Shown here: positions 57,242 to 64,000 of the stretch, one piece after another | Numbering within the stretch: the stretch's first letter is position 1 | How the letters are laid out: each line of letters begins with the position of its first letter | Assembly (NCBI GenBank): GCA_003996215.1 | Contig: QJPP01003426.1 | Location: 1 to 64,000 of the forward strand | Reading direction: 5' to 3' | From: Jaltomata sinuosa | Lineage: Eukaryota; Streptophyta; Magnoliopsida; Solanales; Solanaceae | DNA length: 64,000 nt | Program-made: the position numbers and the translations under genes | Notes under the pieces: generated by a model | What the model was told of the DNA's origin: nothing | What the model saw: the letters and a program-made list of their open reading frames with translations, nothing else | The model's database searches: none

Positions 57242-58440
57242 ATGCCTAAGACGAGTTTGGCAGTGGGTGATGTCGAGGCTTTTATGCATGTTGCTTCAAT
57301 GCTTCCGTTAGTGCTAGGACTTCAAAGGAGTGTTTACTACACTAGATAGGGTGTGTGGGGTTGGCCCAGCCTCCGATTGGGTTCATAGATACTCCAGTTC
57401 TTAAGGACACCGTGGCTAGGACTTTGAGTCCTCCGGTGGGTGATTCAGTACCCAGTTCTATGAACAGTGCTTCATCTAGGGTTAAGCTTCTAGTTCTCCA
57501 GTAGGGTTGTATGTCAGTGTTGGACTATGAGGCAAGATTTCATGAGATTGTTAGGCGTACTGCTAGGACTAGACCTTCAGTGTTTAATAAGGTTCAGAGC
57601 TTTGTTGGAGGTTTGATTTTGCCACTCTGTCTGGCGATCGAGCATTTGGTTATAGTTTGGACGACCTTCCTACAGGTAGTGGATCATGCTTGGGTAGTGG
57701 ATGATACTTGGGCTATCGAGGGTTTATGCCGTGAGGCTTATGGAGGTAGTGCTAAGAAACATCATCGCTGGGATAGTTTTTAAGGTTCCCAGACTCGAGG
57801 TAGAGGATTCTCTCCTACAGATCAGTTCCATTGCTTCTTGTCTACCAGGCCAGTTTTAGTTACTCCACATGTTTCAGAGGGTGGTGGTAGAATGCATGTT
57901 GAGCTTAGCGGGCATGGTATGGGTTAAATTCTTTGAGGTTTGCTTTTAGGTTGAGTAGGTTGTAGTGGCCGGTCAGGTTAAGTGAGATCTCCTAGCCCAT
58001 ATGTATCCATTGGGATTTGTTTTCAGTTCGGTGAGCATGGGCACTTTACTGGGGATTATCCCACGATTCCACCTTCCAGCCAGCTGGATCAGCATGTGTT
58101 ATCCCACAGGTTTCAGTACCACCGACTAGAGGTGGAGTACATGGTAGTAGGGGTGGTTCCCAGGTGGTTTGAGGTGGCTTTCGGGCTAGTGGTTCTCCTA
58201 AGGGTTGTCACCGGTGTGGTGAGCTTGGGCACTCTATTAGGAAGTGCCCCACGATTGCGTATACTGGTCAGCCTGGTTGTTATGATTGTGGAGTGCTTTG
58301 TATCTTTTGTAGAGATTGTCCCCGGTGAGCAATGGTTGAGCCTTCAGCTTCGACTAATCTACCCATAGTTAGGCTCCATCAGTCCGATGCCCCTCTTGAT
58401 GGGCCCGTGGTAGAGGTTCCTTATATCATTGCTCTAGGTT
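57242..58440 (+). pseudogene. gag: B2 Gag with three CCHC knuckles
   Basis: ATG at 57242 begins MPKTSLAVGDVEAF. After shifts the core is readable at 57511-57783 (MSVLDYEARFHEIVRRTART). A tandem 18-bp duplication at 57677-57712 gives VVDHAWVVDDTW. Knuckles: CFQFGEHGHFTGDY (58018-58059, two Cys lost), CHRCGELGHSIRKC (58206-58247, intact) and CYDCGVLCIFCRDC (58278-58319, His lost). Knuckle 1 is in another frame than 2 and 3. Inactive. Confidence 0.8.
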
Positions 58441-58743
58441 AGGCTTTTGCTACCTTTGGCTTGTGATAGTCCTGCTCGCGTTGAGATTCTGTCCCTTCTG
58501 TCATTTATTTTCTTATATGCCTACCTGCTACTTGTTTTGTCGTTTGACTTCTTGAGTTGTAGTGTTTACGGGTTATTTTTCCGATAGTTTATTCCTAAAT
58601 AGTGGATGGGGGGAGTTATCCTTGTGATGTGTTTACCCAGAGTTGTAGCTCATGGGTAGTTCTTGTTAGTCTCTTTTTTGGTTGGTTTTGCTTGCAGTTC
58701 TATTTTGACTCTAAGCTTATGTTTAGTCTTCCCTCTTGAGCGG
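58441..58743 (+). other. B2 internal region downstream of gag
   Basis: It matches B1 46816-47112 and has no readable protein. It is cut by element D2. Confidence 0.7.
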
Positions 58744-60242
58744 TGATAAGTCGGTAATCTACCATTTTATTGAGCCTATATACATGAATTATTGCTATGT
58801 TTGAATAGATGTAGAGGTTTTTATGGCCTTTATTGATGTCTATGCAGGTACTTTTGATTAATGATGAAAAACAAGGAAATGGACCGAAAAAGAGCTCAAA
58901 AGGAGTGAAGTGTGAAAGAATCGGAAAAGATGGAGATTCTGACCCGAGATGTGGTGCCCGTGCAACATGCAAGAGCCGTGGTGCGGAACGCACCTAATCT
59001 TCATAGAGATACAAAATTCACTGAAGATTCTGCTAAGGGGTGCGGTCATTGTGTGACGCGCATAACCCAAGGTGCAAACCCCACCGCCTTTGCACGAGGC
59101 CTCCAAAATGAGCTGAAGTCACTGGTTTAACTGAAGATGGTATGTGAACGCGCACATCATGACTTGCAAACCGCACATCACATCGCATACCACCCGAAAG
59201 GAAATTTTGTCCTGAATTTTCGTGATGTTTTGGAAAACTATAAAATGCCAATTTAGGCACAATCGTAAATAACATTCTTCAGTCCTGAATATTAAAAAAA
59301 GCTTTTTACTTTGAGAACAAGTTTTCCTCTCCAAAGAGAAGAGGGTTTCAATCTATTCTCTCTTCTAAACCTTGGTTAATAATTTGTGTATTCAAATTGA
59401 GCTTAGAACTTGAGATTAAGCTTGAATGAAGAGGATTGTGACTTACCCATTTGGTATATCTCTCTCCTTTATTATGAGTGGCAAATTTTATTTTTCTAGG
59501 GATGTGTTGATAATGGACGATTGACAAATGGGTGTGGGTGTGGGTGTTGTTAATTCTCGTTTATAATTGCTCTTTTGACATGAGTCTAGTAGTTTAACAA
59601 AGTTTTAATCCTAAAATTGGTGGTTGTAAACATTATTTTTTGTTACTTGAAAGAAAATTTCATGGTTTTGGATGTGAGATTACTAGTGGGAACTTGGGAC
59701 TCCATTCAGATTTGAGGCTAGAAATAGCTCATATTGATGGAATCACCCACTTAAGGGTCTAAGCTAGAGTTAGTGTAACCTCCCTAAGCTAGATATTGGT
59801 TGCTTGTTGATTTAACCGATAATGCTCTAACTGAGATTATCGGATATATGATTGTTGATCGAGAGATAAACAACCATACTCATGACCAATGCTACTTGTG
59901 TCAATAAGCAATAATAAGTGTGAATTGATAAACACCATATCCCACATTAAAGTCCTATTTGATTCACAACCCTAGTCGCCTACTCAATTTGGTAGACCCG
60001 CTTTACTCATTTTCTTCATTACGAATTGCGATTGTAGTGACAGAATCCCCATTCCCCTAACCTTTTATTTTCGTGTTTTAAACATTTACTCTCCTTGTGA
60101 ACTTATTTCGATACAATCTTCATATAGCTAGCATCAAGTCTCTGTGGGTACGACCCCGACACCTGTTGGATACTTAACAATTTGTTTTGCTTGACGATCG
60201 TCGTACCTCAATATTTGGGGAGTACGATTTGATTGTTTATCA
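58744..60242 (+). repeat. D2 5' LTR, 1499 bp
   Basis: TGATAAGTCGGTAATCTACC to TTTATCA, same subfamily as the solo LTR at 29007. A cluster of CGCACAT/TGCGGA-type words lies at 58950-59195. Confidence 0.9.
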
Positions 60243-60247
60243 AAAAA

Positions 60248-60267
60248 TGGCATTGTTGCCGGGGACT
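60248..60267 (+). other. D2 primer-binding site, tRNA-Asp type
   Basis: TGGCATTGTTGCCGGGGACT, near the Athila consensus with two transitions, six bases after the LTR end. Confidence 0.88.
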
Positions 60268-60766
60268 TGAGTTGATAGCAATTTTTGATTGTTAATTTGA
60301 AGTTACTTCGAGAGTGCTTGTTTCTTCTAACTTTTGTTTGTTATTTGTGGTGGATTGCAGGCACACGTCACTCAAGCATCAATGCCAATACTTCTCACTC
60401 AGCCCACTTGCACTTGATTTTGATACCTTGTTAGACCTTAAGTTGGATTTTTGGGAGCCGAGGGAGCAATGGCTGCAACCACCGCTAAAGAGATTGAGGA
60501 TTGGTTAAAGAATTATGCACGAAGGTATAGAGACTTATCAATCACTTCCACACTCCTTGAATTTATGGTAAGGAGTGTCTCTAACGAGCGAGTTGAAACT
60601 ATTAACACCATTGGTGTTGTTGGGGGTGTGAGGCTGGTAGAAGATGGTGAGAGCTTGAATGATAGTAGTGATGAGGTGTCTATAGCTTGCCACTAACAAC
60701 TCTCATAGTTAGGGAAGATGTGATCATGGAAATCAAGGTCTAAATGAATGATATAATGACTCTTGA
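60268..60766 (+). other. D2 leader and gag 5' region, unreadable
   Basis: A frame at 60451-60696 (MGAEGAMAATTAKEIEDWLK) is open but not recognised. The region lies where the Athila Gag N-terminus should be. Confidence 0.45.
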
Positions 60767-61240
60767 ATGGAAAGTATGCTTGTGCAGGTGTTAGAAAGAG
60801 TAGGGGAAACCTACAGAGTTATTGAGGAGTTGAGTCATAACTTTGGAAGTCTTGCCCAAACCGTGCAATCACACTCCATATCTATTGAACGTCTTGAAGC
60901 TAGAATGTTTTGTCTTAGTACGCAATTCAAATCTAGGCAAGACAAGAATGACGAAAGAGGTAGTGGTGTTGAGATCTCTCTCAACCCCGTTGATGTTGCA
61001 CTGCCTATGATAAGCAAGCCTAGAAATAAGAAATCTTTGGGAAATGGTTTGACCAAATCTATTCAACATGAGAGTGAGGTTCCTAAGGTTCTCAAACCTT
61101 TCCCTACATGTTCGCATCCATTTCCTCAACGATTGTTGCAAGAAAGAATGGATGAGAATCTGAAAGATTTTGAGTCTATGTTGAAGAGAATCACAATCAA
61201 TATGCCTGCAAGTACTACTTTTAACAAGATGCCCGAGTAG
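60767..61240 (+). pseudogene. gag: D2 Gag C-terminal region
   Basis: The frame contains IEELSHNFGSLAQTVQSHSI, a coiled-coil-like stretch, and then HPFPQRLLQERMDENLKDFE with FESMLKRITINMP and FNKMPE. The PFPQRL...FMLK...INIP...MP word order is the conserved end of Athila Gag just before protease. TAG at 61238 ends it early, and the next part (KFMKDL in relatives) is shifted. Confidence 0.75.
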
Positions 61241-61350
61241 CCATGTTTGTGAAAGAATTATGAACCACATGCAACTTAAAGGATGTTGGAGTAGTTCAGC
61301 TATCTCTTTTTAGTAGTGCAATTCTTGCGGGAGATTTCACCAATGATGCG

Positions 61351-61767
61351 GTGATGCCGGGTGTACACACTATGTGTGATTCGAAGGGAGTTCACAAGTC
61401 CACTTGTTTAGTGTGCGATGAAAATGCAAGTGTTAACTTGATGTCATTGGCCACTTTTAGACGACTAGAGTTGGGGCATCCCACTAGCACAAACAAGGAG
61501 TTCTTTATGATGGTCCGGTCATTGAAGCACCCTGTGGGGGTTGGTTGCGATATTTTGATCAAGGTAGTGTGAATTGTGTACCCTGTGGATTTTTTTGTGT
61601 TTGATTGCAAAGGGAACTTTGAGATACCCATTATCTTGGGGCAACCTAGCCTAAAAATAGGGCACACCTTAAGAAAAATGGACTCGGGAGAGCTGAAGTT
61701 TGCTTTGAATGATGAGGAAGCCACCTTCGATGTGAATAGATCTCTGAGGAAACCAAGTGATCTCTAA
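61351..61767 (+). pseudogene. pol: D2 aspartic protease, Athila type
   Basis: One frame through an in-frame TGA (61570-61572) reads LVCDENASVNLMSLATFRRL, then LKHPVGVGCDILIKVV, stop, then FEIPIILGQPSLKIG and DEEATFDV. This is the Athila protease order (CDLGASINLM, HPRGV, PIILGRPFL, EEVTF). The active-site Gly is Asn (DENA). It would cut Gag-Pol if intact. The last readable codons (SIDFVTV) run into the junction with B3. Confidence 0.82.
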
Positions 61768-61806
61768 ATGGCTTTCACAATTTAAAAAATTGAGGAAAGC
61801 ATCGAC

Positions 61807-63253
61807 TTTGTTACTGTATGTGGTTGCGGACCTCCATGGGCCCTCTGTTCTAGGACTTGGTAACAAGCCGAGCATGCCAGAGAAAGGGTATACGACGTAG
61901 GATGAGGTATAGCGGGCACGTCCCACCATGGGTCCTCCTGTTAGAGGGCCGGGAGAGGTGCATATAGAGTTACTATTATTGGTTCTATCATTATCATCAT
62001 CATCCATATTTTGATTGGATTCCACCCTTATTTGTTGTGTGTTCAGTGTACGCTCCGGTTATATGGGCAGTCGAAGGGTTTGTTTTCACTTGATTGCATT
62101 CCTTGGTTGTATGGCAGGCCGTTGGGACTGTAGGTAGATTATATTACTCTTGTCATTTCATAAAGCTAGTTATGGTCCTTGGTTCTTGTGGATTGGTAAG
62201 CTTTAGACTATTGAGGCCCCGAGTTTTTAGGCTTGAGTATTGAGATTGTAGTGAGTCCTATATCTTTGAGGCTCCGTTGTGGGTCCTCCTAAGCAGTTGT
62301 GGTTTATCAAATATTGTTTGTTATCTTGATTCTGAGTAGAAACTCTTGGTTCTGGTAGTTTAGTTATTCCATTCTAGGTTGTAAATTGTGAGATGGATCT
62401 CAGTACATGCTTATCGTGTGAACTGGTGTTTTAGTGTGTTTTCGTTATCTTTATGGCTTATGGTTGATTATGGTGGTTTGCTTTCCTTCTTTCCCCTTTT
62501 ACTTGAGGTTACTAGTATACCGTCATGTTCTTAAACTCTTTCTCTCTCTTTAGTTGTATTGTTGTGCAAGGATTTCAGGTGCATTTTTTCTTTCCCTCAC
62601 TTGTGTTATGTGTATATTTATTTTTTGTTCTAGCATTATTTGTTCACAACTCTTGGTTGTCTATTCTCTATGCTAGTTCCTTGTGCTTCCTCTATTGTTT
62701 TTTGTGACTACATTCTTGCTATCTGCTATATTACGTTTTTTATCTCTTATATGCACTCAATCGGCCGATGATGCCTACTGGGTACCCGTTGCTTAGCAAT
62801 TGGTGCTCATACTACACTTCTGCATCTTTATGGTTCAGATCTTAGTTGAGCTTTCATCATTGATCGCGTTGGAGACTCGTGCAACTTTTGGGAGATTTGA
62901 GACCAGGGTGAGTGCCTGACGGTCAGGGCTTGTCTACATCTCATTTGTTATACTATTACTCTTGTATATTCGGAGACAATTGTACTTATCTTTTATTACT
63001 TCTAGCAGTTGTATTCCATTTGAAGCTTATATACTATGGATACCAAGTCTTGGGGTTGGTGTAGTTTCATTATTTATATATTCAAGTTTTTGCTTCCGCT
63101 TTGTCTATCTTTTTATTCTGCTTCCGCCTATTTATGCTTATTGTGCGTATTGGTTAGGTAGTAGCCCATTACTAATTGTTCTAGGCTATGGGGATTGGTC
63201 TGCCTACTGTGGGTTATAGGTTCCATCATGACCTGAGAAATCGGATCGTGATA
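61807..63253 (+). repeat. B3 5' LTR, 3' 1.45 kb only, ends TA
   Basis: It matches the end of the B1 and B2 LTRs and finishes GGATCGTGATA. It carries the same near-terminal hydrophobic frame (62962-63219) as B1 and B2. Confidence 0.88.
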
Positions 63254-63256
63254 GCT

Positions 63257-63268
63257 TACTATTAGAGC
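63257..63268 (+). other. B3 primer-binding site, decayed
   Basis: TACTATTAGAGC, three changes from TGGTATCAGAGC. Confidence 0.72.
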
Positions 63269-63460
63269 TTCAGGTTCACCGGTGTTATGGTACCGAAGCA
63301 AGTGTCTAAGTAGAGTCTTGTGGATTGGTACGATGATGTTTATATCCTATCTATGGGAGGCTACATGGCATTATTAGGAAAAGTTCCATCTTCTTGGCTC
63401 CTTATCATGCGTTCCTGGATCTATGGACTTCTAAACTTTAGATATTTCATTCATTCTCAG

Positions 63461-63994
63461 ATGCCTCAGACGAGTTCGACAATGGGTGATGTCGAGGCTT
63501 TTGTGCCTATTGCTTCAGTTCTTTCGTTAGCGCCAGGACTTCAGAGTGAGTGTTTACCAAACTAGATATGGGGTTTGGGGTTGGACCAGCCTCCGATTGG
63601 GTTCATAGATACTCCAGTTCTTTAGGACACCATTGCTAGGACTCTGAGTCCTCCGGTGGGTGTTTCATTACTCAGTTCTATGAGTAGTGCTTCATCTAGG
63701 GTTGAGCTTTTAGTTCTCCAGCAGGGTTGTATGTCGGTGTTGGACTATGAGGCGAGATTTCATGAGATGGTTAGGCGTACTGCTAGGACTAGGCCTTCAG
63801 AGTTTGATAGGGTTCAGAGCTTTCTTGGAGGTTTGATTTTGCCACTCTGTATGGCGACCAAGCATTTGGTTACAGTTAGGATGACCCTCTTATCGGTAGT
63901 GGATCATGCTTGGGCTATCGAGGGTTTATTCCATGAGGCTTATGGAGATAGTGCTAAGAAACATCATCGCCAGAACAGTTTTAAAGGTTCCTAG
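63461..63994 (+). pseudogene. gag: B3 Gag, partial
   Basis: From ATG 63461 (MPQTSSTMGDVEAFVPIASV) one frame continues to 63994 through stops near 63563 and 63620. It gives MSVLDYEARFHEMVRRTART and FLGGLILPLC, the least decayed B gag core in the window. The last stop, TAG after FKGS, stands where relatives read Gln. The knuckles would lie beyond the window. Confidence 0.82.
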
Positions 63995-64000
63995 ACTTGA

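Larger units (their letters stand above)
53815..58743 (+). mobile_element. Family-B element B2, both ends truncated
   Basis: A 5' LTR lacking about its first 310 bp (53815-57034), a decayed PBS, gag (from 57242) and internal sequence up to 58743, where the Athila-type element D2 interrupts it at CTTGAGCGG. The same position in B1 is 47112. Its 3' half and 3' LTR are not found. Confidence 0.82.
58744..61806 (+). mobile_element. Athila-type element D2, 3' truncated
   Basis: A complete 5' LTR (58744-60242), a tRNA-Asp type PBS, remnants of gag and a protease, then an abrupt change at about 61800 to family-B LTR text. No RT, integrase or 3' LTR is present. It inserted into B2 after GAGCGG. The matching B2 continuation is not found on its right side, so a deletion removed both. 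Confidence 0.85.
61807..64000 (+). mobile_element. Family-B element B3, 5' LTR truncated, continues past window
   Basis: It starts inside a B-type LTR at GTATGTGGTTGCGGACCTCC (equivalent to about 55408 of B2), ends that LTR at 63253, then shows PBS, leader and gag to the window end. As the PBS follows, this is a 5' LTR. The missing first half of the LTR was lost at the junction with D2. Confidence 0.85.

Overview
This window looks like intergenic, heterochromatin-type DNA from a plant nuclear genome. No intact host protein gene, rRNA or tRNA gene was found. Almost all of it is LTR retrotransposon sequence at different stages of decay, inserted into one another. Gag, protease, reverse transcriptase, integrase and chromodomain signatures fit Ty3/gypsy chromoviruses (Tekay/Del-like, with 3-kb LTRs) and the Athila lineage (tRNA-Asp type primer site). 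The wording of these proteins and LTRs resembles elements of Solanaceae, but the species is an inference and was not tested.

Left stack (1-28,000). A plus-strand chromovirus (A1, 1-7406, 5' end off-window) sits inside the 3' LTR of a minus-strand relative (A2, 7407-17694). A2 sits inside the 5' LTR of a non-autonomous Athila-like element (17695-24772). That element interrupts a minus-strand LTR of a further family (F, 24773-27567), which in turn lies in a fragment of chromovirus family B (27568-27984). A2 keeps every pol domain in one frame apart from stops. A1 has lost about 1 kb of integrase.

Middle (28,000-39,418). A minus-strand gypsy element (C) runs from its 5' LTR (35091-39418) through PBS, gag, protease and RT. 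It is joined at 28480 to the 5' end of another element's gag. Three solo LTRs interrupt it, each with a 5-bp target duplication: an Athila-type LTR in RT (29007-30428, duplication imperfect), a family-E LTR in the leader (32840-35069, perfect), and an inverted family-E LTR in the C LTR (35314-37576, perfect). The two E LTRs form 2.2-kb inverted arms separated by 244 bp.

Island (39,419-41,493). This AT-rich DNA outside any recognised LTR element is the only candidate for original host sequence.

Right part (41,494-64,000). A truncated A-like LTR (H, minus) is split by a complete family-B element (B1, 42001-53201, TSD ATAGG) whose two LTRs both end in TA, not CA. Then follow a second B element (B2) with a plastid ycf2 fragment inside its LTR, a truncated Athila element (D2) inserted in B2, and the start of a third B element (B3) that runs off the window. 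Family B keeps a gag with three CCHC knuckles but only traces of pol, so it was probably mobilised by autonomous relatives such as family A.

The most notable signals are the depth of nesting, the two long inverted LTR pairs that could give hairpin RNA, the organelle insertion, the TG...TA termini, a family-specific cluster of CpG-rich words in every LTR family, and two short ORFs inside the LTRs that stay open in several copies.
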